DNA from: Cognatitamlana sp035818475
GTDB lineage: Bacteria > Bacteroidota > Bacteroidia > Flavobacteriales > Flavobacteriaceae
NCBI RefSeq assembly: GCF_035818475.1
Contig: NZ_JAYMGV010000001.1
Coordinates: 434,001-498,000, forward strand
Reading direction: 5' to 3'
Length of the DNA stretch: 64,000 bases
Position numbers and translations under genes: made by a program. Each line of letters starts with the position of its first letter. Position 1 is the stretch's first letter. The notes below the pieces were generated by a model, which saw nothing but the letters and a program-made list of their open reading frames with translations, had not been told where the DNA came from and ran no database searches. This document shows, one piece after another, positions 35,470 through 45,444 of the stretch.

Positions 35470-37575
35470 ATGAGAAACACCCTATTACTTACTTTCACCA
35501 TCATAATTTTGGGTTGTAAAGGTCAAAATTCGCAGCTTTCAAAGCATAAGCATACTAATAACCTTATTAATGAAACAAGTCCGTATTTGCTTCAGCATGC
35601 ACACAACCCCGTAGATTGGAACGCCTGGAATAAAGAAACACTACAAAAAGCTAAATCTGAAGACAAATTAATTGTTATTAGTGTAGGCTACTCAGCATGT
35701 CATTGGTGTCATGTTATGGAACATGAAAGCTTTGAAGATAGCTTGGTTGCTCAGGTGATGAATAAAGATTTTATCAATATAAAGGTAGATAGGGAAGAAC
35801 GCCCCGATGTAGATCAAACCTATATGAATGCCCTTTATTTAATAAATAACGGAAACGGTGGATGGCCTCTAAATATGGTTGCTCTCCCTGATGGAAGGCC
35901 GGTTTGGGGCGCAACCTATTTACCCAAAGCACAATGGATGAGCGCCTTGGAACAAATAGCCAAATTATACAAGGATGACCCTGAAAAACTCATCAAACAA
36001 GCAGATAATATTGAACGTGGTATTCAGTCTTTTGACGTGGTAACCTTGAATACCGAAGACCCTGTTTTTGAAAATACGGACTTGGAAAACGCGGTTGAAA
36101 AATGGTTTGAAAACTTTGACAATCGTTTTGGAGGGCCCAATAGAGAACCAAAGTTTATGATGCCCAACAACTATCATTTCTTACTTAGATATGCCTATCA
36201 AAACAAGGATGAAAAACTTATGGATTTCATCAATTTAACACTGACAAAAATGGCATATGGTGGTGTTTTTGATCAAGTGGGTGGTGGTTTTTCCAGATAT
36301 TCTGTAGATAAAAAATGGCATGTCCCACATTTTGAAAAAATGCTATATGACAATGGACAATTGGTTAGTTTATATTCTGACGCTTACCTGATTACAAAAA
36401 ATGAACTTTACAAAGACGTGGTTACTCAAACCTTAGAGTTTGTAAAACAAGAGTTAACAACAGATGTTGGTGCGTTTTATTCCTCACTGGATGCAGATAG
36501 TAATAATGCTCAAGGCGAATTGGAAGAAGGTGCATTTTACGTATGGAAAAAAGATGAGCTTAAAGCTTTGATCAAAGACGATTTTGAGCTGTTTTCTGAT
36601 TACTATAATATAAACAACTTTGGGCTTTGGGAACATGATAATTATGTTCTTATTAGAAAAGATGATGACAACACCATTAAAGAAAAACATAACCTAACTA
36701 ACGAAGCGCTGGTGTTAAAGAAAAATACGTGGAAAACCACACTTTTAGAAGTCAGAAATAAAAGGTCGAAACCCAGACTAGACGACAAATCATTAACATC
36801 ATGGAATGGCATTATGCTTAAAGGTTATATTGATGCTTATAGAGTTTTTCAAAACCCTGAGTATCTTGAAACTGCTTTAAAAAATGCAACTTTTATTGTT
36901 AATGAGGTTTTGCGAAAAGATGGCGGGCTTAATCATACCTACAAAGAAGGGGAAAGCAAAATAAATGGTTATCTGGAAGACTATGCCTCAATTATAGATG
37001 CTTTTATAAGTCTTTATGAAATCACATTGAACGAAAAATGGCTTAATACAGCAAGAGATTTAGCGAGTTACACTTTTGAGCATTTTTATGATGAGCAGAG
37101 TAAAATGTTCTTTTTTACTTCCAACGAAGATGACTCTTTAGTGTCAAGAAATATGGAATACAGAGATAATGTTATCCCTGCCAGTAATTCTATTATGGCA
37201 AAAAATCTATTCAAACTATCTCATTATTTTGACGTACAGCATTACAGCAAAACAGCTATGAGCATGCTTAATAATGTAAAACCTGAAATGCAGGAATACC
37301 CATCGGCATATTCAAATTGGTATGATTTAATGTTGAATTATACAAAGCCTTATTATGAAGTAGCTATTGTTGGTGAACAGGCCAAACAAAAAATAACCGA
37401 ACTCAATAAAACATACATTCCAAATAAACTCATTGCAGCTAGTGTTTCAGAAAATAATATGCCGCTATTAGAAAACAGATTTAACCCGGATAAAACGCTT
37501 ATTTACGTTTGTGTAAATAAAGCCTGTAAATTACCCGTTTCAGAAGTAAATAATGCCTTAGAACTATTGAAATAA
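35470..37575 (+). CDS. DUF255 thioredoxin-domain lipoprotein (YyaL/SPATA20 family)
   Basis: 701 residues. The N-terminus is a lipoprotein signal (lipobox ILGC, Cys16). The thioredoxin-like domain (~35-190) has LINETSPYLLQHAHNPVDW and the active-site pair Cys77-HW-Cys80. The rest is an (alpha/alpha)6 toroid of the six-hairpin glycosidase type, with KWHVPHFEKMLYDN, DADS and TSWNGIM. The reaction is unknown. Most family members are cytoplasmic, so the lipoprotein signal is a difference to note. Overlaps the DUF1304 start by one base. Confidence 0.9.
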   Translation: MRNTLLLTFTIIILGCKGQNSQLSKHKHTNNLINETSPYLLQHAHNPVDWNAWNKETLQKAKSEDKLIVISVGYSACHWCHVMEHESFEDSLVAQVMNKDFINIKVDREERPDVDQTYMNALYLINNGNGGWPLNMVALPDGRPVWGATYLPKAQWMSALEQIAKLYKDDPEKLIKQADNIERGIQSFDVVTLNTEDPVFENTDLENAVEKWFENFDNRFGGPNREPKFMMPNNYHFLLRYAYQNKDEKLMDFINLTLTKMAYGGVFDQVGGGFSRYSVDKKWHVPHFEKMLYDNGQLVSLYSDAYLITKNELYKDVVTQTLEFVKQELTTDVGAFYSSLDADSNNAQGELEEGAFYVWKKDELKALIKDDFELFSDYYNINNFGLWEHDNYVLIRKDDDNTIKEKHNLTNEALVLKKNTWKTTLLEVRNKRSKPRLDDKSLTSWNGIMLKGYIDAYRVFQNPEYLETALKNATFIVNEVLRKDGGLNHTYKEGESKINGYLEDYASIIDAFISLYEITLNEKWLNTARDLASYTFEHFYDEQSKMFFFTSNEDDSLVSRNMEYRDNVIPASNSIMAKNLFKLSHYFDVQHYSKTAMSMLNNVKPEMQEYPSAYSNWYDLMLNYTKPYYEVAIVGEQAKQKITELNKTYIPNKLIAASVSENNMPLLENRFNPDKTLIYVCVNKACKLPVSEVNNALELLK

Positions 37576-37928
37576 TGACAATATTAACCCTTATATTGAT
37601 TGCCATTGTTGTTCTGGAGCATATATATTTTCTGGTTTTAGAAATGTTTTTATGGACAACACCTAAAGGCATAAAAGCGTTCAGATTAAAATCCAAACAA
37701 TTTGCTGAAGACACCAAAGTACTGGCAGCCAACCAAGGGCTTTATAATGGCTTTTTAGCTGCAGGACTTATTTATGCTGTTGTTGAAGAAGATATTAAAA
37801 CCACTATCTTTTTTTTAATTTGCGTGACTATTGCCGGTATATATGGGGCTTATTCCACAAAACAGATAAAACTATTTTATATTCAATCAGTTCCCGCTCT
37901 CCTTGCATTGGTTAGTTTTTTGCTTTAA
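37575..37928 (+). CDS. DUF1304 family small membrane protein
   Basis: 117 residues, four membrane helices. VVLEHIYFLVLEMFLW and ANQGLYNGFLAAGL are the family marks. The function is unknown. Its ATG shares one base with the stop of the DUF255 gene, so translation is probably coupled. Confidence 0.88.
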   Translation: MTILTLILIAIVVLEHIYFLVLEMFLWTTPKGIKAFRLKSKQFAEDTKVLAANQGLYNGFLAAGLIYAVVEEDIKTTIFFLICVTIAGIYGAYSTKQIKLFYIQSVPALLALVSFLL

Positions 37929-37980
37929 AATTTAATTATTTTTTTATCACCATAAAACGCAAAAACATTTTAAATAGTTT

Positions 37981-37988
37981 TAATTTTG
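37981..37988 (+). promoter_or_regulatory. Candidate -7 element for mscS
   Basis: TAATTTTG lies 25 bases before the ATG. No TTTG at -33. Confidence 0.4.
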
Positions 37989-38013
37989 CAACTCAAATCA
38001 ACTCTAAAAAAAT

Positions 38014-38829
38014 ATGGATTTAGAAAACATTGACATACAAAAATGGATAGACCTAGCAACCGAATACGGACTTAAGGTTCTAGGTGCTATTGTTATTTGG
38101 ATTATTGGCTCTTGGGTTATAAAAAAACTGTTAAGAGTTACCAAAAAAGTAATGACTAAAGGGAATTATGATGAAAGCCTTCAAAAGTTTTTATTAAACT
38201 TATTGGGTTGGGCTTTAAAAATTGTGTTAATTATTGTTGTTCTTGGCACTTTAGGTGTTGAAACTACTTCTTTTGCTGCCATTATAGCGGCGGCTGGTTT
38301 AGCTGTTGGTTTAGCCTTACAGGGTTCATTATCAAACTTTGCGGGAGGAGTTTTAATTATGATTTTTAAGCCTTTTAAAATTGGCGATCTAATAGAAGCT
38401 CAAGGAGAAATTGGTGTAGTCAAAGAGATTGAAATCTTTACTACAAAATTAACCGGTTTGTCTAACAAAGAAATTATTATTCCTAATGGGTCATTATCAA
38501 ACGGAAATATTGTAAACTATACCTCTGAAGGCACCCGCCGTGTTGACTTAATTTTTGGAGTGGGTTATGATTCTGATATTAAGAAAACCAAGGATGTTAT
38601 TATGAACGTACTAACATCTCATCCTAAAGTATTAAAAGACCCTGCTCCTACCGTAAATGTTTCAGAACTTGCAGATAGCTCAATAAATTTTGCTGTAAGG
38701 CCCTGGAGTACTACAGATGATTATTGGGATGTGTATTTTGGCATTACTGAGGATGTAAAAGAAGCACTTGATCAAGCCGGTATTGAAATACCTTACCCAC
38801 ATCAAGTTGAAATTCAAAAGAAAGGTTAA
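38014..38829 (+). CDS. Small-conductance mechanosensitive channel (MscS type)
   Basis: 271 residues, the minimal MscS build. Three membrane helices; the pore helix has AAGLAVGLALQGSLSNFAGG. The soluble part has IEIFTTKLTGLSNKEIIIPNG and a C-terminal mixed domain ending PYPHQVEI. It opens on membrane tension and releases solutes in osmotic downshock. Its end overlaps the convergent tsaB gene by four bases. Confidence 0.95.
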   Translation: MDLENIDIQKWIDLATEYGLKVLGAIVIWIIGSWVIKKLLRVTKKVMTKGNYDESLQKFLLNLLGWALKIVLIIVVLGTLGVETTSFAAIIAAAGLAVGLALQGSLSNFAGGVLIMIFKPFKIGDLIEAQGEIGVVKEIEIFTTKLTGLSNKEIIIPNGSLSNGNIVNYTSEGTRRVDLIFGVGYDSDIKKTKDVIMNVLTSHPKVLKDPAPTVNVSELADSSINFAVRPWSTTDDYWDVYFGITEDVKEALDQAGIEIPYPHQVEIQKKG

Positions 38830-39500
38830 GATTTTGGCTTTAAAGCCACAAAATCTTTTAGATAATAAGGTTCAAAATAAGCGACATCTTCAGTGTCGCT
38901 TATTTTGTATTTATTAAATGCTAATAAGCCCATTTCATTTGCCGAAGGTAATTTGCCTTCAATAAATATGGCATTTGGATGTGTTATAAGCTTCTTGGTC
39001 TTTTCTACTCCGTTTCCTATAAAATATACCTTCCCTTCTTTTAGATAATCCATAAAAGAAGTTTCATCCAAAATTTGTGCCTGAGTTTCTCTTATCTGTT
39101 TATGGTTACAATCAAAAACAGCCGAATACACTTCCATGCGTCTGGCATCGAGCATAGCTACAATAACGCCATCATTAACCTTTATCTGATTGGCCAATGC
39201 TTCTAAAGTAGCGATTGAAATTAAAGGTTTATTTAAAGCAAAACACAAGCCTTTGGCTGCAGAAACACCAATTCTTAACCCGGTATAAGATCCTGGACCT
39301 TTACTTACAGCTATGGCATCTAAATTATTAGCCGAAACTTTAGCCTCCTCTAAAACGGCTTCAATGTATACATGAAGACGTTCTGCATGTGAATAGTTTT
39401 TATCATTATCTTCTTTTAAAGCAAGTGTTGATCCGTCTTTTGCAATTGAAACCGAACAATTGGTTGTGGCTGTTTCAATATTAAGTATATATGTACTCAA
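38826..39500 (-). CDS. tsaB: tRNA threonylcarbamoyladenosine synthesis protein TsaB
   Basis: 224 residues. ILNIETATTNCSVSIA and GPGSYTGLRIGVSAAKGL are the family marks. It is the dimer partner of TsaD for the t6A37 modification of ANN-decoding tRNAs. The only sensible start is a TTG at 39500, one base after the tolC-like stop. Last gene of the exporter operon. Confidence 0.95.
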   Translation of the reverse strand: MSTYILNIETATTNCSVSIAKDGSTLALKEDNDKNYSHAERLHVYIEAVLEEAKVSANNLDAIAVSKGPGSYTGLRIGVSAAKGLCFALNKPLISIATLEALANQIKVNDGVIVAMLDARRMEVYSAVFDCNHKQIRETQAQILDETSFMDYLKEGKVYFIGNGVEKTKKLITHPNAIFIEGKLPSANEMGLLAFNKYKISDTEDVAYFEPYYLKDFVALKPKS

Positions 39501-39501
39501 A

Positions 39502-40821
39502 TTAATTCGTTAAAGGTTTACCCATGTAAAAGTCTAAAACTTTTGTCTTAAATACAAAATCATACTTAGCATTTATTAATGAGGATTGTGCATTTATTAA
39601 ATTTACCCGTGACTGATCTAAGTCAAAAGAGGTAATAATCCCCACATCAAAACGGTTTTTAGAATTCTCAAAAGCCAATTCTTGAGAAGCTAAAGATTTT
39701 TTTGCTGCTTCATAAGCTTTAAAAGCCGCTTGTGCATCAGTAAATGCTCTTTGAATATTAGATTCTAAATCCAACTTGGCTTGTTCCAAATTAAGCAAGC
39801 TATTTTCTTCCTGAATTTTAGCCTTGGCAACAGCCGTTTTATTTTGAAATCTTGAAAAAATAGGAATATTTACATTAACTCTAAAACCGTGTGATTTTTG
39901 ATTGTTTAATTGCTCAAAAAAATCGGCTTCATCTTTTATTAAATTAGAATAAAAGGCATTAGACCCAAATGAATAACCTCCTGATACAGTAGGGTAAAAT
40001 CCACTCTTAGAAATTTCGGATCCCAACTTTGAGTTTTCAACATTTTTTTCGGCTATCTTAATTTCATTTCTGTTTTCTAAAGCGTAATTTAAAACGGGCT
40101 GCACATCATTATATAATAAAGCAACAGAAGGGGTGTCAATATCTATTATTTCAACATCAAAGCCATTGTACGGTACTTGCAATAATTGTGATAAAGTAAG
40201 TAACGCCAAATTAAAATTGTTTTCTGCCAGAGTTACAGCTTGTGCATCTGAGCTTACTGTAGCTTCTGTGTCATAAATATTTGCTTTGGGTTGCACACCG
40301 GCTTCTACTAATTCCTTAACTTGATTTAAAAGTTTGCTACTAAAATCGTATTGAGCATTAGCTGTCTCTAAACGTTCTTTATTGAAAAGAACATTCAAAT
40401 AGGCGTTTGTTACATTCAAAGAAATATCATCTCTAATCCTATTTAATTCCAGCTGATTGGTTTCCAAACTCAATTTAGATTGTTTATATAAATTGGTTAA
40501 CCTAAACCCGTCAAATATGGTTTGATTAACACCAATTCCAAAACTGGTACTATTGGCAGTTCTGTCAACAAACTGCCCCGGAAATATCTCTGCGTTACCA
40601 ACCGTTAAGCTATGCCCCATGCTTCCGCTTACCGCTGGTAAAAATTGTCCTTTGGCGGCAGCAACATCCTGTTCATTAATCAATAAGGTGTTCTTGCTCT
40701 GTTTTACGGTAATGTTATTTTCTAAAGCATGTTGTACACAATCCTGAATAGTCCATAATTTTTGCTGTCCAAATGATACTGAACATCCCAAAAATCCTAA
40801 AAATAAAACAATGTACTTCAT
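39502..40821 (-). CDS. TolC family outer-membrane efflux protein
   Basis: 439 residues from the ATG at 40821, which lies one base after the adaptor stop and begins the signal peptide (ending SVSFGQ). An upstream in-frame ATG at 40845 would overlap the adaptor gene. Two long helical repeats with the TolC pattern (QDCVQHALENNITVKQSKN; SLASQELAFENSKNRFDVGIIT). It forms the outer-membrane duct for the ABC exporter encoded upstream. Confidence 0.93.
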   Translation of the reverse strand: MKYIVLFLGFLGCSVSFGQQKLWTIQDCVQHALENNITVKQSKNTLLINEQDVAAAKGQFLPAVSGSMGHSLTVGNAEIFPGQFVDRTANSTSFGIGVNQTIFDGFRLTNLYKQSKLSLETNQLELNRIRDDISLNVTNAYLNVLFNKERLETANAQYDFSSKLLNQVKELVEAGVQPKANIYDTEATVSSDAQAVTLAENNFNLALLTLSQLLQVPYNGFDVEIIDIDTPSVALLYNDVQPVLNYALENRNEIKIAEKNVENSKLGSEISKSGFYPTVSGGYSFGSNAFYSNLIKDEADFFEQLNNQKSHGFRVNVNIPIFSRFQNKTAVAKAKIQEENSLLNLEQAKLDLESNIQRAFTDAQAAFKAYEAAKKSLASQELAFENSKNRFDVGIITSFDLDQSRVNLINAQSSLINAKYDFVFKTKVLDFYMGKPLTN

Positions 40822-40822
40822 A

Positions 40823-41941
40823 TTAATCATCTTTTTCATCCTCATTGTCCTTTGACGCTTTATTCCAAACCTTTACTTTATCTCCTTCTTTAACACCTTC
40901 TTTTATTTCAACATTAATACCGTCTGATAATCCTAATTCAACATTTTGTTTCTTGAATTTTTTCTCTCCATCCTGTATTTCTACAAAAGGTTTTTCAGTA
41001 ATTCTATTATATTGCAATAACGCCTCTCTAATAGCTAAAACACTATCTTTGGCTTCCAGGTCTATTTCTGCATTTGCACTATATCCAGCCCTAATATTTG
41101 ACTCAGAATCTATAGTTACATCTGCCTTTATAGTAAACTGGACTGCACCGTTATCTTCAACTCCTTTTGGTGCAACAAAAGTAAGTTTAGCCGGAAACTC
41201 TTCGTCATTAATAGCTCCTAAAACAACTTTTATTTCTTTACCTTCAGTAAGCTTTCCAACTTCAGCTTCATCTACTTTTCCTTCAAAAATCATTTTGCTC
41301 ATGTCTGCAATAGTTGCAATGGTTGTACCTTCATTGAAATTATTACTTTGAATAACCTGATCTCCTTCTCTTACCGGAATTTCCAGGATAGTACCGGGGA
41401 TCTGTGCCACAATATTAGTATTAGCAGAGCTTCCCCCTAATATTGAGCCTCGTTTAATAATTTGATAATCATTTTGAGCCTGTATTAATGATTCTTTTGC
41501 CTGATTAAAGGACAGCTCACTATTTTCAAAATCTTGTTGGGATATAACTCCTTTATCAAAAAGGGCTTTATTTCTATCATATAATATTTTAGCATTTTCA
41601 AAGGATAACTTATTGGTTGCTATTCTACTTTTAGCACTAACCAAATTTTGCTCATTAGGCACGACTCTAATGGTTGCTATTAAATCACCCTTTTTTACCT
41701 TATCTCCCTCTTCTACCAAAATCTTATCCACTATTCCTGAAATTTGAGGTTTTAATTCAATTTCCTCCTCGGGATTTAACTTTCCTGTTGCTACTGCTTT
41801 GATATTAATGGCGGTATAAAAAGGTTCTTCAACTTTATAATCTACAATATCTTTTGAGTTGGCGTCTTTAAAATACTTTAATACAAAGGCCAATAGTATA
41901 ATAGCTACTATTATTAAAATAATTTTTACTGTTTTATTCAT
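40823..41941 (-). CDS. Periplasmic adaptor (HlyD/MacA type) of an ABC efflux system
   Basis: 372 residues. N-terminal membrane anchor (~5-23), lipoyl-like half-motifs (KPQISGIVDKILVEEGDKVKKGDLI; IPGTILEIPVREGDQV), a coiled-coil hairpin between and a beta-barrel domain. It joins the inner-membrane transporter to TolC. It is 13 bases behind the second permease gene. The acidic tail (DNEDEKDD) is unusual. Confidence 0.93.
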   Translation of the reverse strand: MNKTVKIILIIVAIILLAFVLKYFKDANSKDIVDYKVEEPFYTAINIKAVATGKLNPEEEIELKPQISGIVDKILVEEGDKVKKGDLIATIRVVPNEQNLVSAKSRIATNKLSFENAKILYDRNKALFDKGVISQQDFENSELSFNQAKESLIQAQNDYQIIKRGSILGGSSANTNIVAQIPGTILEIPVREGDQVIQSNNFNEGTTIATIADMSKMIFEGKVDEAEVGKLTEGKEIKVVLGAINDEEFPAKLTFVAPKGVEDNGAVQFTIKADVTIDSESNIRAGYSANAEIDLEAKDSVLAIREALLQYNRITEKPFVEIQDGEKKFKKQNVELGLSDGINVEIKEGVKEGDKVKVWNKASKDNEDEKDD

Positions 41942-41953
41942 TTTATTGATTGT

Positions 41954-43198
41954 TTATTCTTCTCTTAATGCTTCTATTGGTTTTACGCTGGTGGCTTTAA
42001 ATGCAGGGATTAAGCCTATTAGAGTTCCTAATATGACCAATATGACAAGGGCAATAAAAACTACCGCAATAGATACGGATGCATTTACTATGGCCGCATC
42101 ATCTCCCTGTCCGAAAAAATGATCTAATAAAATTAAAATCCATCCTCCGCTTATTATTCCAAATATCCCAGCTATTAGAGTTATAAAAACGGCTTCAACC
42201 ACAATTTGTCTTTTAATTTCAAATGGTGTGGCTCCTAATGCCCGTCTAACTCCTATTTCTTTTGTACGTTCTTTAACTGTAATTAATAATATATTTCCAA
42301 TGGCAAATACGCCTGCAATCAATGTAGCAATGCCTACAAACCAGGTTAAAAATTGCATCCCTATTAAAAAACCTGTCATTTTAGCAAACTCTTTTCCCAA
42401 ATTAAAACTTCCAAAGGCACGCCTGTCTTCTGGGTGAATATCATTCAAATTTTTTAATAATAATTTAGCATCTTCTTCTATTTGCTTTATGTCGAATTCC
42501 GGCTTACCGGTAATCATCATCCAACCAATTCTATCTCCTCTATTGTATATTTGTTGAAAGGTTGTGAATGGAATATGTACATCTGTAGAGGGCCCCATGT
42601 TTACATTCCCATTTTCAAACATCCCAACAACAGTAAAATTAATGCCATTCACCTCAATATATTTTCCTATAACATCTTCATCCTTTTCAAATAATTGCTT
42701 GTAAGTATCTTCAGAAATAACGGCTATTTTTTTCCTATCATCAATATCATTTTGATTAATAAACCGCCCATGGATTAATTTTTTCTTTTGTAATTCATCC
42801 AGCAAAGGGTAATCTCCTGCCATTCTAAAGCTTCCGGTTAGAAAGTTTCTGGTAATGGTTGCCGATTGTTGACTTCTGGGTAATACAAATTCAATACCTT
42901 CAACATTTTCTTCAACTTTTTTAGCATCTGACAAAGACAATCTAACACGTCTTCCTTCCTGAAATCCTTTAAATGGCTCTCCTGTACTCTGCCCCCAAAC
43001 AAAAACACTATTTGTAGCAAAACTTCCAAATAATCTATTAAATGAGTTTTCTAAACCTCTGGCCGATCCTAATAATCCAATAAGTAACAATATGCCCCAC
43101 CAAACGCCCACCATAGTAAGTATAGACCTAAGTTTATTTTTACTTAAGCTATCTAAAACTTCTTGCCATGTATCTCTATCAAATAGGAATCTGAACAT
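41954..43198 (-). CDS. MacB-like ABC transporter permease
   Basis: 414 residues. One N-terminal helix, a large periplasmic MacB_PCD domain, then three C-terminal helices with the FtsX signature (ITVKERTKEIGVRRALGATP). Two base pairs separate it from the paralogous permease upstream; the pair likely forms a heterodimer with the ATPase. Confidence 0.93.
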   Translation of the reverse strand: MFRFLFDRDTWQEVLDSLSKNKLRSILTMVGVWWGILLLIGLLGSARGLENSFNRLFGSFATNSVFVWGQSTGEPFKGFQEGRRVRLSLSDAKKVEENVEGIEFVLPRSQQSATITRNFLTGSFRMAGDYPLLDELQKKKLIHGRFINQNDIDDRKKIAVISEDTYKQLFEKDEDVIGKYIEVNGINFTVVGMFENGNVNMGPSTDVHIPFTTFQQIYNRGDRIGWMMITGKPEFDIKQIEEDAKLLLKNLNDIHPEDRRAFGSFNLGKEFAKMTGFLIGMQFLTWFVGIATLIAGVFAIGNILLITVKERTKEIGVRRALGATPFEIKRQIVVEAVFITLIAGIFGIISGGWILILLDHFFGQGDDAAIVNASVSIAVVFIALVILVILGTLIGLIPAFKATSVKPIEALREE

Positions 43199-43200
43199 AA

Positions 43201-44430
43201 TTAATCGTTTCTTAAAGCTACTATTGGTTTTATTCTAGAGGCCTTTTTGGCCGGTAAATATCCTGCTATTGCCCCCGCTATTATTAATGTTATGGTTGCT
43301 CCAACTACTAAACTATTACTAACACTGGGGTCTTTTATAAAATATGTTTCTAAAGACGGGCCAACAATTTCCAAAACACCAACACCTATTAACAACCCAA
43401 CATAACCGGCTATTGCTGTTATTATTATAGACTCTATTAAAATGATGGAAACTATAGATCTGGGAGAAGCACCCAATGCCTTTCTTATACCTATTTCTTT
43501 AGTTCGTTCTTTGACTATAAAAATCATGATATTACTTATACCTACAATACCCGCTATTAAAGTCCCAAAACCTATTACCAAAATAATTATGGTTAAACTA
43601 AACGTCATAACATCTACTTGCTTAGCTCCCTGTGCCATATTAAATAAGCGAATTGCTCTTTGGTCATTACGGGCAACTTCAAACTTATCTTTTAAACTTT
43701 TTTTGATAGAATTCCCAAAGGCAAGTGCTTGATCTGCATTCATTTCTGGGTTGTAGGTCAAATGCATCATATCAATAAAGTCATTATTGCCATAAATAAA
43801 CTGCGTTGTTGAAATTGGCATATATATAACGTTTTCTTCATTATCTCCTTCATCATCAGTAAATACACCAACCACTTTATATAAAATACCGCCAATATTT
43901 ATATATTTTCCTATTGGGTTTACTCTATAAAACAATTCATTCTCAACAACTCTACCTATTACTACAACTTTAGATCTCGTATCAATATCGTTCTGGTTGA
44001 TATAACGTCCGTCTTTCACCTTATTGTTTTCAATAAACATATACTCCGGATAAACCCCTCTTACCTCATAATCGTTTTTTTCACCTTTGAAAGATACGCT
44101 TACACTCCTATTTACTTTTGAGGTAAAATATTGAACCTTATTACCAAACTTGTCTAAAATAAAATCGCGATCTTCATTTTTAAACCGGATTCTTCTACCA
44201 ACCTGATTCCCTTTATATGCTTTTGTAGTTCTTCCCGGATATATAACAATAGAATTATTAGCGTCTGTGCCAAAAGCCTCTTTAAAGGTATTTTTTAAAC
44301 CATTGGAAATACCAAATAATATAGCAAACAGCAATATGGCAAAGGCTACAGTAAAACCAGACAGCAAACTTCTGGTTCTATTTTTATTAATACTTTGAAA
44401 AATTTCCCGCCAAAGGTCTAAATCAAACAT
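43201..44430 (-). CDS. MacB-like ABC transporter permease
   Basis: 409 residues with the same build as its neighbour: N-terminal helix, periplasmic domain, three C-terminal helices and FIVKERTKEIGIRKALGASP. It overlaps the ATPase gene by eight bases. Possible cargo includes peptides, macrolides or lipids; nothing in the sequence decides. Confidence 0.93.
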   Translation of the reverse strand: MFDLDLWREIFQSINKNRTRSLLSGFTVAFAILLFAILFGISNGLKNTFKEAFGTDANNSIVIYPGRTTKAYKGNQVGRRIRFKNEDRDFILDKFGNKVQYFTSKVNRSVSVSFKGEKNDYEVRGVYPEYMFIENNKVKDGRYINQNDIDTRSKVVVIGRVVENELFYRVNPIGKYINIGGILYKVVGVFTDDEGDNEENVIYMPISTTQFIYGNNDFIDMMHLTYNPEMNADQALAFGNSIKKSLKDKFEVARNDQRAIRLFNMAQGAKQVDVMTFSLTIIILVIGFGTLIAGIVGISNIMIFIVKERTKEIGIRKALGASPRSIVSIILIESIIITAIAGYVGLLIGVGVLEIVGPSLETYFIKDPSVSNSLVVGATITLIIAGAIAGYLPAKKASRIKPIVALRND

Positions 44431-45124
44431 ATTGTTCCGCTCTCACTTGGTTTACTGTTGAATCTTCCATGATAACACCATCTCTTAAACGCACAATACG
44501 CTTACACATATTGGCTATATCTTCTTCGTGCGTTACCATTAAAATAGTCTTTCCTTCATCATTTAATTGCTGAATAAAAGCCATAATATCATAAGATGTT
44601 TTGGTATCCAGCGCTCCTGTTGGTTCGTCTGCGAGTAATAATTTTGGATTTGCGGCCAATGCTCTGGCAATAGCAACACGCTGATTTTGTCCTCCGGAAA
44701 GCTCCTTTGGCAAATGTTGTGCCCAATCTGCCAAACCTACCTTCTCTAAATGGAAAAGGGCTTTTTCCTGACGCTCTTTTCGTTTCATTCCCTGATAATA
44801 TAGCGGTAGTGCTACATTTTCAAGAGCATTTTTATAGTTGATCAAATTAAAGGACTGAAAAATGAATCCTAAAAATTTATTTCTATAAACCGCTGCCTTT
44901 TTTTCTGTTAAGTTTTTAATTGGCAATCCATCAAGAATATATTCTCCTGAATCTGCCTCGTCTAACATCCCAATAATATTAAGTAAAGTAGATTTTCCTG
45001 AACCTGATGACCCCATAATAGCGACCATTTCTCCTTCTTCAACATTAAGGTCTATTCCTTTTAAAACATGTAAACTTGAGTCTCCTATAGGATAGGATTT
45101 GTGAAGCTCTTTAATTTTCAGCAT
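44423..45124 (-). CDS. ABC transporter ATPase (MacB/LolD type)
   Basis: 233 residues. Walker A GSSGSGKST (38-46), signature LSGGQNQRVAIARAL, Walker B LLLADEPTGALD, and switch His in VTHEED. First gene of the five-gene exporter (ATPase, two permeases, adaptor, TolC). Confidence 0.95.
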   Translation of the reverse strand: MLKIKELHKSYPIGDSSLHVLKGIDLNVEEGEMVAIMGSSGSGKSTLLNIIGMLDEADSGEYILDGLPIKNLTEKKAAVYRNKFLGFIFQSFNLINYKNALENVALPLYYQGMKRKERQEKALFHLEKVGLADWAQHLPKELSGGQNQRVAIARALAANPKLLLADEPTGALDTKTSYDIMAFIQQLNDEGKTILMVTHEEDIANMCKRIVRLRDGVIMEDSTVNQVRAEQYV

Positions 45125-45214
45125 TACGTTAATTGGTTGAATAAAGCAAAATAGCTTTGTAGTTAGACTATTAACACAAAGAAATGTTACAAACTTCTAG
45201 AAAAAAAGTATTTA

Positions 45215-45433
45215 TTATTTTTTTAACGTTCTGTATTTCTTATAAATATAGTACCCTAAACCACCTATTAGTAAATATGGTATGGCCATAAGATATACAA
45301 TGCCATCATTTATTCCTTCTGCTGCAGACTGGCTTTCTTCACTTTCTAACACAGCACGGCACATAGCACATTGTGCATTAGTCTCTATAAAAAAGAGAAA
45401 TGAAAAAAGAATAAAAAATAACCGCTGCTTCAT
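45215..45433 (-). CDS. 72-residue membrane protein with CAMC motif in the oxidase cluster
   Basis: From the ATG at 45433: a signal-like segment ending near ETNAQ, then CAMCRAVLESE (Cys22 and Cys25), then one membrane helix (~46-62) and a basic tail. It overlaps the DUF420 stop region by design of the operon (its ATG is 12 bases after the DUF420 stop). The CxxC pair just after the export signal, in a cytochrome oxidase assembly cluster, suggests metal or thiol handling; this is inference. Confidence 0.75.
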   Translation of the reverse strand: MKQRLFFILFSFLFFIETNAQCAMCRAVLESEESQSAAEGINDGIVYLMAIPYLLIGGLGYYIYKKYRTLKK

Positions 45434-45444
45434 AATTCTATGAA

